A DNA stretch of 64,000 nucleotides, taken from positions 1-64,000 of the forward strand of contig JAFAQY010000091.1 of NCBI GenBank assembly GCA_019261985.1, written 5' to 3'. This DNA comes from Bryobacterales bacterium. GTDB lineage: Bacteria; Acidobacteriota; Terriglobia; Bryobacterales; Bryobacteraceae. Every line of letters begins with the position of its first letter. Position 1 is the first letter of the stretch. The notes beneath the pieces were generated by a model. It searched no databases. It was given only the letters and a program-made list of their open reading frames with translations, and had not been told where the DNA came from. Of the stretch, positions 10,437 through 20,465 are shown piece after piece. The position numbers and the translations under genes were made by a program.

Positions 10437-11543
10437 TTATCGACCTCGCTTGTAGAAAGGTGTGGCAACGGTGACCGCATCCACGGCCTGGCCCCGCACA
10501 AGAATGCCTATGTTCCGTCCGGTTTGCGCCCGGGCCGCGGGCAAGTAACATAAACCGATATTTTTGTTTAGAGTGGGCGAAGGACCGCCGCTGGTGACCC
10601 AACCGGCGGGCGATCCTTCCACGTATATTTCATAGCCATCGCGGCCGATGCCGCGGCCCCGCATTTCAAAGCCGGTGAGCTTGCGCGAGGGTCCATGCTG
10701 CTTGCGCTTCGTCAGCGCGTCGCGGCCGATAAAGGATTCCTTGTCAAGCTTAACGATCCAGCCCAGGCCGGCTTCGTAGGGTGTGGTGGTCGCGTCGATT
10801 TCATGGCCGTAGAGCGCCATTTTCGCCTCGAGCCGCAGAGTGTTGCGGGCTCCCAATCCACAGGGCAGAATTCCGAATTCCGCGCCCGCGGTCAGGACAT
10901 CTTCCCAGATGCGGGGAGCTTCCGCGGGCGGAACGTAGATCTCGAATCCGTCTTCGCCAGTGTAGCCGGTTCGGGCGATGCGTGCCGGAGCGCCGCTGAT
11001 CCGGCCATCGGTGAAGCCATAGTAGCGGATTGCGGCGAGGTCCGTGGGCGTGAGCTTTTGGAGCGTGTTCCATGCGAGAGGGCCCTGAACCGCAAGCTGC
11101 GCGTAGCGCTCACCCGCGTTCTCGACGGTGGCGTTGAAACGATTGTGTGCGGCGATGTGGCCGTAGTCCTTGTCCTGATTCGATGCGTTGACGCAAAGGA
11201 AATAATGGTCATTCGCGACTTTGTGGACCAGGATGTCATCGACGAAGCCGCCGTGCTCGTAAAGGAGCGCCGAATATTGGATCTGCCCGGGGCTCAAGCG
11301 CGAGCCGCCGTTGGTCGTTACGTAGTCTACAAGCTGCCCGGCTTCCGGCCCGCGGATCTCGATTTCCCCCATATGGCTGACATCGAACAGTCCCACGCGG
11401 CGACGAACCGCGTGATGCTCTTCGATGATGCCGGAGTACTGCACCGGCATATCCCAGCCGCCAAAATCGACCATTTTCGCGCCCATGCGGCGATGAATTT
11501 CGTTGAGCGGAGTAGTCCTCAGTAGTTGGGACGCAAGGCTCAT
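10437..11543 (-). CDS. gcvT: Glycine cleavage system T protein (aminomethyltransferase)
   Basis: 368 aa; FGGWDMPVQYSGIIEEHHAVRRRVGLFDVSHMGE. Confidence 0.95.
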   Translation of the reverse strand: MSLASQLLRTTPLNEIHRRMGAKMVDFGGWDMPVQYSGIIEEHHAVRRRVGLFDVSHMGEIEIRGPEAGQLVDYVTTNGGSRLSPGQIQYSALLYEHGGFVDDILVHKVANDHYFLCVNASNQDKDYGHIAAHNRFNATVENAGERYAQLAVQGPLAWNTLQKLTPTDLAAIRYYGFTDGRISGAPARIARTGYTGEDGFEIYVPPAEAPRIWEDVLTAGAEFGILPCGLGARNTLRLEAKMALYGHEIDATTTPYEAGLGWIVKLDKESFIGRDALTKRKQHGPSRKLTGFEMRGRGIGRDGYEIYVEGSPAGWVTSGGPSPTLNKNIGLCYLPAARAQTGRNIGILVRGQAVDAVTVATPFYKRGR

Positions 11544-11643
11544 GAATGCCCTAAAGTTAGCACAATCGGCGTGTTGCGCAAGTTGCGATCGCCGCCACTG
11601 AACGATGCGCCGTGATAGTAGCGCCGGGCCGAACCGATAGCGG

Positions 11644-12426
11644 CTATTGCGGCGCCTGCTTCGCAGGTTCTGCCAGCACGCCCTGTTCGTTCAAAATGAC
11701 GATATCGGCCCGGCGATTGCGGGCGCGGCCTTCTTCGGTCTCATTGGAAGCCGCCGGGGCGCTATCGGCGTAGCCCGCTATCGACATGCGCGTTCGCGGC
11801 ACGCCGAAGCGCGAAGAGAGCAACTCCAGCAAGGCGATACTCCGGGCGGCTGACAATTCCCAATTACTGCGAAACCGCGCGGTGCGGATAGGGACCGAAT
11901 CGGTATGCCCTTCCAGCCGCACGGGATTGGGAACTTTGTCGATCGCGGACGCGACCTTTTCAAGGCCGTCGTAGGCCTCTGGCGAGATGACGTCCTCGCC
12001 GGAAGGGAACAGCGCAGCCTGATTGAAGCTGATCACCAGTCCGCGGGGCTGCATGTTTATTTGAATCCGTCCCGATTCGATTTCCTTCTTCAATTCCTCG
12101 GTGAGGATCTTAAGAGAGGGAACTAATTCGGCCGTTTGCTGCTTTTCCGCGGCAGGTTTCTCCATGCCGCCGGGACCATGCTGCATCGCGTTTCCGTGGC
12201 CTCGATCGCCCACGGTTCCTCCCAGAATGGCGGCCAGAATCGCGGGCATGTGATCGCCTTCCAGAGCTTTTTTAACGGATTCGGCAACCTGCTGCGCCTT
12301 GCCTTTGTCCGCTTGAGAGGACGCGAACATCACGACAAAAAAAGCGAACAACAGAGTGATGAAATCGGCGTAGGAGACCAGCCAGCGCTCGTGATTCTCC
12401 TGCTGTGGCCGTTTTTTCCGGCGCAT
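11644..12426 (-). CDS. motB: Flagellar motor protein MotB
   Basis: HERWLVSYADFITLLFAFFVVMFASSQ plus OmpA-like peptidoglycan-binding domain. Confidence 0.92.
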   Translation of the reverse strand: MRRKKRPQQENHERWLVSYADFITLLFAFFVVMFASSQADKGKAQQVAESVKKALEGDHMPAILAAILGGTVGDRGHGNAMQHGPGGMEKPAAEKQQTAELVPSLKILTEELKKEIESGRIQINMQPRGLVISFNQAALFPSGEDVISPEAYDGLEKVASAIDKVPNPVRLEGHTDSVPIRTARFRSNWELSAARSIALLELLSSRFGVPRTRMSIAGYADSAPAASNETEEGRARNRRADIVILNEQGVLAEPAKQAPQ

Positions 12427-13262
12427 TAAGCCGCCTCCCTACGCGACCTGCGATCTTTTTCTTCGACGGCGCGCGTTCCCGTGAACGCTTCCAGCCGGGC
12501 GCGAATCAGTTTCGGGTTCAGACCTTCCACGATCCCAAGAATGCCGTCGAGTATCAGTTCTTTTCTCTGAAGCTGCCGGTGCGCGCGGGCCTTGATCTTG
12601 TTCGCTGCCGGAAGAAAGAACAGATTGGCCGATCCCACCCCATAAACGGTGGCCACAAACGACACGGCAATCCCATGCCCCACCTCGTCGATATTCGCGA
12701 GGCTTTTCATTACTTGAATCAACCCCAATACGGCGCCGATGATGCCGATGGTGGGCGCAAACCCTCCCGCGCTTTCAAATACCTTCGCTTCCGCGTCCGA
12801 ATTCTGCTCGTCGATATCGATCTCCAGTTGCAGGATGGAACGGATCTCCTGCAAATCCGCGCCGTCCACCGCCAAATTCAGCGCCTTGCGAAGAAAGGGG
12901 TCTTCAATTTCGTTCGCGATTTCCTCTAGCGATACCAGACCATGCTTGCGAGCCTTGGCCGCGTATCCGATAACCTCTTCCATGGCGGCTTCGAGATCCG
13001 GCGAAGAATCCATAAGAACTCCCGCCAGCCGCCCGATCGCGCCTTTTAGGGTTTTCAGCGGCGTCGAAACCATCACCGCGCCCGTCGTGCCTCCGAACAC
13101 AATCAGAGCGGCGGTGAATTGAGCGACATCTTTTACTTTGCCGCCGTCGATCAGCAGACCTCCCACGATCCCGGCAAGTGCCACCGTCAGCCCCGCCAAG
13201 GTTATGAAATCGAGCCGCGCACCGCCCTTGGATCGTTCCGGCATGGTCAACTCAGCGCGCAA
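12426..13262 (-). CDS. motA: Flagellar motor protein MotA
   Basis: GGFAPTIGIIGAVLGLIQVMKSLANIDEVGHGIAVSFVATVYGVGSANLFFLP. Confidence 0.92.
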   Translation of the reverse strand: MRAELTMPERSKGGARLDFITLAGLTVALAGIVGGLLIDGGKVKDVAQFTAALIVFGGTTGAVMVSTPLKTLKGAIGRLAGVLMDSSPDLEAAMEEVIGYAAKARKHGLVSLEEIANEIEDPFLRKALNLAVDGADLQEIRSILQLEIDIDEQNSDAEAKVFESAGGFAPTIGIIGAVLGLIQVMKSLANIDEVGHGIAVSFVATVYGVGSANLFFLPAANKIKARAHRQLQRKELILDGILGIVEGLNPKLIRARLEAFTGTRAVEEKDRRSRREAA

Positions 13263-13518
13263 CGCAGCCCGGCGTCTCGAAGTCGGAGCCAGTCGGGAGC
13301 GTTTGGGTTCCGACGCCGGACCGAAACACTGGTCTTCGCGCTGCGATTTGCCGCCGGAACGCGATCACCCGCCGGATAATTTCATCAGCCGATTCCAGGA
13401 CCATGAACTTCTGCCCGTTCGTGAGGCTCACGATGGTGTCCGGCGTTGTCTCAATGTGTTCGATAAGGTCCGAGTTGAGGACCAGAGGGACATGGTTAAT
13501 CCGCGTGACCTGGATCAT
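13252..13518 (-). CDS. flbD: Flagellar FlbD family protein
   Basis: MIQVTRINHVPLVLNSDLIEHIETTPDTIVSLTNGQKFMVLESADEIIRRV. Internal Met chosen as start. Confidence 0.85.
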   Translation of the reverse strand: MIQVTRINHVPLVLNSDLIEHIETTPDTIVSLTNGQKFMVLESADEIIRRVIAFRRQIAARRPVFRSGVGTQTLPTGSDFETPGCVAR

Positions 13519-13572
13519 GCCGTTCGGCCCAGGCAATAAGGGCCTTTGGACACTTATCGGCGGCTTCGCGGC

Positions 13573-14010
13573 TTATTTGAGCAGTCGCACAATTTCCCGC
13601 AGTTCTTTGCGAACCGCGTCCAGCGCGGCGGCAGCGCCGTCGAAAAGCACGGCTTGACGCGCCACCGGAGCATCGTCCGCCTTACCGGGCTTGGCCGAAG
13701 CGCGCGCCGCCACCGCCTTAGGCCGGGTCTCCAGGAATTTGCGCGCCCCTTCAATCGTGAAGCGCTGCTCGTAAAGCAGGCGCTTGATTTCGAGCACCAT
13801 CTCGACGTCCTTACGGCGGTACAACCTGTGGCCGGTACCCGACTTCTTCGGGCCCAGCAAAGGAAACTCCGATTCCCAGAAACGTAGGACGTATGGCTTG
13901 ATTCCCGCCAAGCGCGCCACCTCGCCTATCCGGAAGTAGAGCTTATCGGGGATTTCCCCCGTCTCCTCCGCCACTGCTGGCTGAATCGTGTTGTCGTCAG
14001 GCGAATTCAT
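13573..14010 (-). CDS. MerR-family transcriptional regulator
   Basis: YFRIGEVARLAGIKPYVLRFWESEFPLLGPKKSGTGHRLYRRKDVEMVLEIKRLLYEQRFTIEGARKFL. Confidence 0.9.
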   Translation of the reverse strand: MNSPDDNTIQPAVAEETGEIPDKLYFRIGEVARLAGIKPYVLRFWESEFPLLGPKKSGTGHRLYRRKDVEMVLEIKRLLYEQRFTIEGARKFLETRPKAVAARASAKPGKADDAPVARQAVLFDGAAAALDAVRKELREIVRLLK

Positions 14011-14029
14011 GACGGTACCCTTAATTCTA

Positions 14030-14773
14030 ATGTCCCTGCTGGTTGGAATTCATCCCGTTCGGGAGGCCCTACGGGCGGGCCGGCCTCTGGACCGTGTGAT
14101 AATGGCTCGCGGCGCCGCCGGGCCGCGCTTGCAGGAACTGATCGACCTTTGCCGCGCACGCAATATTCCGCTGCGGTTTGAATCCCGGGAGCAAGTGGAC
14201 CGTGAGGCCGCCGGCGCCAACCACCAGGGTGTGGTTGCGTATGGCGCGGTCGAAAACTATGCGGCCCTGGAAGATACCGCCTCGTCTGCGGGCTTACATG
14301 TGGTGCTGGATGGGATTGAGGACCCGCACAACCTCGGCGCGGTGATCCGCACGGCGCATGCCGCCGGGGCCGCCGCCGTCGTCATTCCACAGCGCCGCGC
14401 CGTGGGCCTGACGGAGACCGTAGCCCGCGCGGCCGCCGGAGCGCTGGCTTATATCCACATCGTCCGCGTGACCAATATCAACAGGGCGCTGGAAGATCTA
14501 AAGAGGCGAGGATACTGGATTTATGGTTTAGATGAACGCGGCTCCGAAATCTTCGACGAGATCGATTATGCCGCGCCCACGGCGCTGGTTTTCGGAGCAG
14601 AGGGCCGCGGTTTGCATGAGCAAACGGCCAAACATTGCGATTTCCTGGTCCGCATTCCAATGCAGGAAGGCGCGGTGGCATCGCTGAATGTAAGCGTAGC
14701 CGCGGGTGTGGTTCTGTTTAACTGGCGCAGGCGGCGGAAGGCTCCCCGCGCCTCCCATGAACCAAAAACCTAG
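14030..14773 (+). CDS. rlmB: 23S rRNA (guanosine-2'-O)-methyltransferase, SpoU/TrmH family
   Basis: MSLLVGIHPVREALRAGRPLDRVIMARGA... VVLDGIEDPHNLGAVIRTAHAAGAAAVVIPQRRAVGLT. Start at ATG 14030 rather than 13988. Confidence 0.9.
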   Translation: MSLLVGIHPVREALRAGRPLDRVIMARGAAGPRLQELIDLCRARNIPLRFESREQVDREAAGANHQGVVAYGAVENYAALEDTASSAGLHVVLDGIEDPHNLGAVIRTAHAAGAAAVVIPQRRAVGLTETVARAAAGALAYIHIVRVTNINRALEDLKRRGYWIYGLDERGSEIFDEIDYAAPTALVFGAEGRGLHEQTAKHCDFLVRIPMQEGAVASLNVSVAAGVVLFNWRRRRKAPRASHEPKT

Positions 14774-14819
14774 TTACTTATCCGTAACTTCCAAGCAAAT
14801 ATGTTACTCTCAGTTCTTA

Positions 14820-16124
14820 ATGCGAACTGTCGATCTGATCCATCGCAAGCGCGACGCCGAAGAACTGTCGGCCGAAGAAATCGGTTTCCTCGTTGACGGT
14901 TACACAGGGGGAACGATACCGGATTACCAAATGTCCGCCTTCCTCATGGCGGTTTATTTCTCCGGGATGACGGACCGCGAGGTAAGCGCTTTAACTGAGC
15001 GCATGACCAGCTCCGGGGAAATGGTCGACTTGGCTTCCGTTCCAGGAATTAAAGTGGATAAGCATTCCACCGGGGGCGTGGGAGACAAAACCAGCCTGAT
15101 CGCGGCGCCCCTGGCGGCGGCGGCAGGCGTGACCGTGCCCATGATCTCGGGCCGCGCCCTCGGCCATACGGGCGGAACGCTCGACAAGCTGGAATCCATC
15201 CCCGGCTTTCGGACCAATCTTTCCACCGACGAATTTCGCGAGCAACTGATCAAGCTCCGCCTCGCGTTTATCGGCCAGACGCCGCAAGTCGCGCCCGCGG
15301 ACGGAAAGTTCTACGCCCTGCGCGACGCGACCGCAACTGTCGAATCCATCCCGCTGATCGCTTCCTCGATCATGTCGAAGAAAATGGCCGTCGGGTTGGA
15401 CGCGCTGGTGCTCGATGTAAAAGTCGGTAACGGTGCGTTCATGAAAAAGCAGGTGGACGCTCGGCGTTTGGCGCAGATGATGGTGGGCATCGGCCGGCGT
15501 CTCGACAAGCGCGTGCAGGCTCTGATCACCGACATGAACCAGCCGCTCGGCTATGCGGTTGGCAATGCGCTCGAAGTTATGGAAGTTTCTCAAACATTGC
15601 AAAACGCGGGGCCTTCGGACTTGACCCGCCTTTCGCTCGAACTCGCCGCGCGCATGATTTATCTTGGCAAAATAACCGCGTCTCTCGAAGAAGCTCGCGA
15701 GCTGGCGCAGACCATGCTCCTCGACGGTTCCGGATATCGCAAATTGAAGGAAGTGATCGCGGCGCAGGGCGGCAATCCCCTGGTGCTCGACCGCTTCGAG
15801 CTGCTTCCCAATGCGACCGGCGCGCGAGAGATAACATCGCCGCGCGCCGGGTATATAAGCGCGATCGATGCCGAATACATCGGCATGGCGTCTTCGATGA
15901 TTGGAGCCGGCCGCGATACCAAGGAAGACGGAATCGACCCTGCGGTGGGAGTGATTTTGGAAGTGAAGCCCGGACAAAAGGTCGATGCCGGAAGCGTGCT
16001 GTGCCGCCTATACTATACGAGAGACGAGCGGGTGGAAGAAGCCGCTCAGTTGGTCGAAGATGCGTTCCGGATTTCCTCCGCCGCCCCGGAGGAGCGTGCT
16101 TTGATCCTGGAAGTTGTTGGATAG
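14820..16124 (+). CDS. Thymidine/pyrimidine-nucleoside phosphorylase
   Basis: MRTVDLIHRKRDAEELSAEEIGFLVDGYTGGTIPDYQMSAFLMAVYF...KHSTGGVGDKTSL. Start moved from 14706 to 14820. Confidence 0.92.
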   Translation: MRTVDLIHRKRDAEELSAEEIGFLVDGYTGGTIPDYQMSAFLMAVYFSGMTDREVSALTERMTSSGEMVDLASVPGIKVDKHSTGGVGDKTSLIAAPLAAAAGVTVPMISGRALGHTGGTLDKLESIPGFRTNLSTDEFREQLIKLRLAFIGQTPQVAPADGKFYALRDATATVESIPLIASSIMSKKMAVGLDALVLDVKVGNGAFMKKQVDARRLAQMMVGIGRRLDKRVQALITDMNQPLGYAVGNALEVMEVSQTLQNAGPSDLTRLSLELAARMIYLGKITASLEEARELAQTMLLDGSGYRKLKEVIAAQGGNPLVLDRFELLPNATGAREITSPRAGYISAIDAEYIGMASSMIGAGRDTKEDGIDPAVGVILEVKPGQKVDAGSVLCRLYYTRDERVEEAAQLVEDAFRISSAAPEERALILEVVG

Positions 16125-16171
16125 CTGTGGGGCAGGTTGCCAACCTGCGGCGGGTTGCCAACCCGCCTGTC
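16125..16171. repeat. Dispersed two-hairpin palindromic element
   Basis: GCTGTGGGGCAGGTTGCCAACCTGCGGCGGGTTGCCAACCCGCCTG between two operon genes. Confidence 0.85.
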
Positions 16172-16218
16172 CGGGTGTTGTCGGCAGCGTGCCCGAAGCA
16201 TAGCAGGCGATTAGCGTA

Positions 16219-17445
16219 GTGGAACGTTTCACCGGAATTCTGGGTATTCTCGCTGTTCTAGCCGTAGCGGCTCTTTTCTCTACTGCGCGAAGCGCGATCA
16301 AGCCTAGAGTCCTCGCCTGGGGTCTTGGCCTTCAGTTTGCCTTCGCATTTCTGGTTTTGAAAACCCCGCTCGCGCGCGGCTTTCAAGCCGTCGGCTCCGG
16401 CGTCAATCATCTGCTGGACTATTCCGCCGAAGGCAGCAAGTTCGTCTTCGGCGACAAACTGGGCGCGCCTAGCGACATGTTCGGCACGATTTTCGCTTTT
16501 CAGGTGCTGCCGATCATCATCTTTATCGCGTCCTTCTTTGGAATTATGTATTACCTCGGCATCATGCAGTTGTTTGTGCGCGCGATGGCCGTGGTGATGC
16601 AGCGCGTCATGGGCACCAGCGGCGCGGAATCCATGAACGTCGCCGCCAGCATCTTCATGGGCCAGACGGAAGCGCCGCTGACCATTCGTCCTTTTCTCGC
16701 CGGCATGACGGAAAGCGAGCTTTTCACCGTTATGTCCAGCGGAATGGCGCACGTGTCGGGCGCGGTGATGGCTGCCTACGTTCTGATCGCGCACGTCGAG
16801 ATCCGCCACTTGCTTACGGCCGTAATCATGACGGCGCCTGCGACGCTGATGCTTGCCAAAATGCTGATTCCCGAAACCGGCAAGCCCGAAACCTTAGGCG
16901 GTGTGAAGATCGAAGTCGAAAGGCCTGGAGTCAATATCATCGATGCGGCTTCCCGCGGCGCATCGGACGGGCTCCATCTGGCGCTGAATGTCGGCGCTAT
17001 GCTGATCGCCTTTATCGGGCTAATCGCGTTGGTCAATGGAATTCTGGGCGGTATCCACTCCACGCGCCTCTTCGGCTGGCTGCCGCCGACGTTGCAGGGA
17101 ATCCTGGGCCATATTTTCGCGCCTGTCGCCTGGCTGTTGGGAGTCAAATGGAACGACTGCGCCACCGTCGGAAACCTGCTGGGCACGCGCCTCATTCTCA
17201 ACGAGTTTGTAGCCTACGCGGACTTAGGTAAAATAGGAGCTTCACTAGATCCTAGGAGTTTCGTTATCGCGACCTACGCCTTGTGCGGGTTCGCGAACCT
17301 GAGTTCCATTGCGATTCAAGTCGGCGGGATTGGCGCGCTTGCTCCGTCTCGCAAGTCTGATCTGGCTCGCTTAGGTCTCAAGGCCGTGGCCTGTGGAACC
17401 ATGGCGAATTTTATGTCCGCCTGCATCGCGGGAATGCTGGTTTAG
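16219..17445 (+). CDS. NupC-family concentrative nucleoside transporter
   Basis: FRPFLAGMTESELFTVMSSGMAHVSGAVMAAYV-type core and GTRLILNEFVAYADL. Confidence 0.9.
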   Translation: MERFTGILGILAVLAVAALFSTARSAIKPRVLAWGLGLQFAFAFLVLKTPLARGFQAVGSGVNHLLDYSAEGSKFVFGDKLGAPSDMFGTIFAFQVLPIIIFIASFFGIMYYLGIMQLFVRAMAVVMQRVMGTSGAESMNVAASIFMGQTEAPLTIRPFLAGMTESELFTVMSSGMAHVSGAVMAAYVLIAHVEIRHLLTAVIMTAPATLMLAKMLIPETGKPETLGGVKIEVERPGVNIIDAASRGASDGLHLALNVGAMLIAFIGLIALVNGILGGIHSTRLFGWLPPTLQGILGHIFAPVAWLLGVKWNDCATVGNLLGTRLILNEFVAYADLGKIGASLDPRSFVIATYALCGFANLSSIAIQVGGIGALAPSRKSDLARLGLKAVACGTMANFMSACIAGMLV

Positions 17446-17509
17446 GACGGCCGTTAGTTGGCCCCAACGAAGGGCATCAGCGGTATGAGTTTGTTCGGAG
17501 GGTAACAAT

Positions 17510-18313
17510 ATGGGCAAGGTCGGTGTCGTGCTCGGCAGCGGTCTCGGCGCCTTTGCGGAAGGCCTGCGCGGACGCGTCGAAACTCCCTATTCACAAATCG
17601 AGGGCTGGCCGGTTTCTACCGCGACCGGGCATGCGGGAAAGCTGGTAACCGGCCTCATCGGCGAAACCGAAGTCATTGTGCTGGCGGGCAGGGCGCATCT
17701 TTACGAGGGCTACACGGCGCACCAGACGGCGTTCGGGATTCGCGAGCTTCATCGCCGCGGAGCGAAGAGCGTGGTCCTGACCAACGCCGCGGGCGCCATC
17801 AACGTAAAATATTCCCCCGGGGATCTGGTGTTGATCTCCGACCACATTAACCTGTTGGGTGTGAACCCGCTCAGCGGACCCAACGACGAATCGCTGGGGC
17901 CTCGCTTTCCGGATTTGAGCGATGCCTACTCGCGGGAATACCGTGACATTGCGAAACAGGCCGGCGCATCGTTCGGGCTTTCGTTATCGGAAGGCGTCTA
18001 TGCCGCCGTCCCGGGGCCGAGCTACGAAACCCCCGCCGAGATCCGCTATTTGCGCATCATTGGGGCGGACCTGGTCGGGATGTCCACCGTCCCCGAAACC
18101 ATTGCGGCGAATCATCTGGGAATGAAGGTCCTGGCCATTTCCTGCGTGACAAACATGGCCGCGGGCATACTGCCCAAGAAGTTAGACCACGCCGAGGTGC
18201 TCGAAACCGGCGAGCGGGTTCGGGAAAAGCTGATCCAACTGCTAAATAATCTTATACCGCGGATTGCAGGCAGTGGAGCGGACAATCGGTTTTCGTCATC
18301 TGCTTCTCCCTAA
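17510..18313 (+). CDS. Purine-nucleoside phosphorylase
   Basis: VGVVLGSGLGAFAEGL, GRAHLYEGYTAHQTAFGIR, VLTNAAGAINVKYSPGDLVLISDHINL, GPSYETPAEIRYLRIIGADLVGMSTVPE. Confidence 0.95.
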   Translation: MGKVGVVLGSGLGAFAEGLRGRVETPYSQIEGWPVSTATGHAGKLVTGLIGETEVIVLAGRAHLYEGYTAHQTAFGIRELHRRGAKSVVLTNAAGAINVKYSPGDLVLISDHINLLGVNPLSGPNDESLGPRFPDLSDAYSREYRDIAKQAGASFGLSLSEGVYAAVPGPSYETPAEIRYLRIIGADLVGMSTVPETIAANHLGMKVLAISCVTNMAAGILPKKLDHAEVLETGERVREKLIQLLNNLIPRIAGSGADNRFSSSASP

Positions 18314-18353
18314 ATCGATGCGGCCGTAATACGGCGGCGCTATAGGCTTCCAT

Positions 18354-18866
18354 TCAGCTCGCCTCGAGCGTGGCTCGAATATCGCGAAGCGTAATTACAA
18401 GCGTCATCGCCTCAGCCGGACATGGGTCAAAACCGAGCGCGATATAGAACTTTCGCGCCTCCTCAGAAATGGCGTGGACGACGATTCCGCGGACTCCAAT
18501 CGCGTTCGCCGCCTGGGCAATGCGGCGGGCCGCATCTCGAAACAGCGCGCGTCCAAAGCCCCGCCCCTGATAACTTCGATCAACCGCCAGACGGGCCAGC
18601 ACCACAACGGGAATGGGATCCGGAATGTTCCTTCGGAACCTGCCTGGGACCGCTGCTTGCACGATGGCGCCGGAGGCGAGGGCATAATAGGCGATAACGG
18701 TCTTTCCCTCGCAAACCACGTACGTCCTGGAAGCGCCATTTGCTTGGTTTACCCGGGCGCGGCGTCTGAGCCAATCATCCAAGACCGGCTCGCCCGAAGC
18801 GAAGTTGTCAAACTGATGCTCGTCGCTGAGTGGCTCGGGTGGCGAGAGAGGCTCACCTATTCCCAC
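18354..18866 (-). CDS. GNAT acetyltransferase toxin (TacT-like)
   Basis: QFDNFASGEPVLDDWLRRRARVNQANGASRTYVV... RSYQGRGFGRALFRDA. Immediately downstream of a DUF1778 antitoxin. Confidence 0.85.
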   Translation of the reverse strand: MGIGEPLSPPEPLSDEHQFDNFASGEPVLDDWLRRRARVNQANGASRTYVVCEGKTVIAYYALASGAIVQAAVPGRFRRNIPDPIPVVVLARLAVDRSYQGRGFGRALFRDAARRIAQAANAIGVRGIVVHAISEEARKFYIALGFDPCPAEAMTLVITLRDIRATLEAS

Positions 18867-19141
18867 GGCGCGCGTGTCTGCATAGTCTTCCGAAGCTGCT
18901 TATTCGCCTTCGGCGGGGCATCCAAGCGTGCCAGGAATTGACGATATGCCTTAGGATCTATCATAAACACAGTGCGATCCAGAACCGTGTCTTCGGCCGC
19001 GCGGCGAGCAGCATCCAGAACAAAATCCGTCCGGTTTTTGCCTGCGATTTCCGCTGCCCGATCGATCAGTTCGCGGACCCGCGGCTTGATGCGAAGATTG
19101 AGCGCTTCGCGTTTATTGGCTTCGTGTTGTGTTGCTCGCAC
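18857..19141 (-). CDS. DUF1778 (TacA-like) antitoxin
   Basis: LNLRIKPRVRELIDRAAEIAGKNRTDFVLDAARRAAEDTVLDRTVFMI; overlaps the GNAT gene. Confidence 0.85.
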   Translation of the reverse strand: MRATQHEANKREALNLRIKPRVRELIDRAAEIAGKNRTDFVLDAARRAAEDTVLDRTVFMIDPKAYRQFLARLDAPPKANKQLRKTMQTRAPWE

Positions 19142-19235
19142 ATCGTCCTCCTAAATCCAGCATAGCAGCCGTAACGACGTTGTCTTTACGGAGGCATGAT
19201 TAGAGGCTGCCCGGCGGAGCCAGAGCCATACGAGT

Positions 19236-20465
19236 TTACAGGCGGTAGATCGTAACCCCGCTCAACAGCTTCGGATAGAAATCCGTGGACTTTTGCGGCA
19301 TCACCCCTCCGGCGAAGGCGATGCGCGCCATATCCTCCATCGGGGTCGGCTCCAATAGAAATGCGATCTGCGCACTGTGGTCTTTGACTTGAGCGACGGC
19401 GGCATCGATTCCGCGAACGTACGTGATGTATTTCTCCTCGCGCACCGCCTCCTCGCCGATGCCCAACATATCGCCCAGGATCTCCTGATGAAGAACGGGG
19501 ACATCGAGTTCCTCTTCTTCGCGCGGCCGCTCCAGCAAGTGAATCGCGCCGCGCGTTACGGCGGCGATCCGAACGCGATCCGGCTGTGGAATCTGCAACG
19601 CTTTCCTCACCCCATCGACGGATTCGCATGTCGTCACCGTCCACCCATTCGCCGCATGCTCCAGGAATTTCCGTCCGTCGAATCCATCCAGGTTCCGCAG
19701 GACTCGATGCGTCGCCAGAATCTTCAGCCCCGGCGAGTGCATATTCACGAACGTCATCATCACGTACCCGGCCGAGGGAATGCCTCGCGATTCGTTGCGA
19801 AACGCCAGAGCGGTTTCATAACGATGGTGACCGTCGGCGATCAGCAGCTTTCGCGGCGCCAGTAGCTCCTGGATTTCCTCGATCGTGGCCGGATCCGTAA
19901 TGGCCGACAAACGGTGACGCGCTTGATAGTCGTCCAGCACATCCATCAGGGGCTTGCCGCCGTCTAACAGCCGGTCTACGTCCTGTTCCGGGTCTGGATA
20001 GAGCATGAAGATTTGTCCGAAGTGCGCGTGGGCCGCGCGGAGCAGATTCAGGCGATCCTTCTTCGGTCCGGAAAGCGTCTGCTCATGACGGTGCACCACT
20101 TTCGCCGAGTAATCCTCGATCTTTCCTAAACCGATGAAGCCCTTCCGCACCGCGCGCTCGCCCGTGTCGGGCACTTCGAATTCCTGCGAGTACGCGTAGA
20201 AGGCGGGAACGGAATCCTGCGCCAGAATGCCTTCTTGGATCCAGTTCTCGAGATAATCAGCGGCTCGCGTATATACGTTGTTCTTGTCGTCGTCGGACGC
20301 GAATCGCTCGCCCAGGATGATGCGGACGAGGTTGAAGGGGCTATTCTCCAGATACCGGGCTTGCATCTCCGGGCTGATCTTGTCGTAAGGCTGCGTCACC
20401 AGCCGCGCGGGATCGCCGGCTTTCGCGGTATAGCGAAATGCTTTGAACGGTTTTACAATCGCCAC
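19236..20465 (-). CDS. DUF1015 family protein
   Basis: VAIVKPFKAFRYTAKAGDPARLVTQPYDKI...LLIADGHHRYETAL. GTG start at 20463-20465 overlaps the lgt stop (TAGTG). Confidence 0.85.
   Translation of the reverse strand: MAIVKPFKAFRYTAKAGDPARLVTQPYDKISPEMQARYLENSPFNLVRIILGERFASDDDKNNVYTRAADYLENWIQEGILAQDSVPAFYAYSQEFEVPDTGERAVRKGFIGLGKIEDYSAKVVHRHEQTLSGPKKDRLNLLRAAHAHFGQIFMLYPDPEQDVDRLLDGGKPLMDVLDDYQARHRLSAITDPATIEEIQELLAPRKLLIADGHHRYETALAFRNESRGIPSAGYVMMTFVNMHSPGLKILATHRVLRNLDGFDGRKFLEHAANGWTVTTCESVDGVRKALQIPQPDRVRIAAVTRGAIHLLERPREEEELDVPVLHQEILGDMLGIGEEAVREEKYITYVRGIDAAVAQVKDHSAQIAFLLEPTPMEDMARIAFAGGVMPQKSTDFYPKLLSGVTIYRL

Noticed and set aside
11544-11643. Glycine riboswitch upstream of gcvT
   Set aside because: The short upstream gap shows no recognisable tandem glycine-aptamer structure by eye; a covariance search would be needed.
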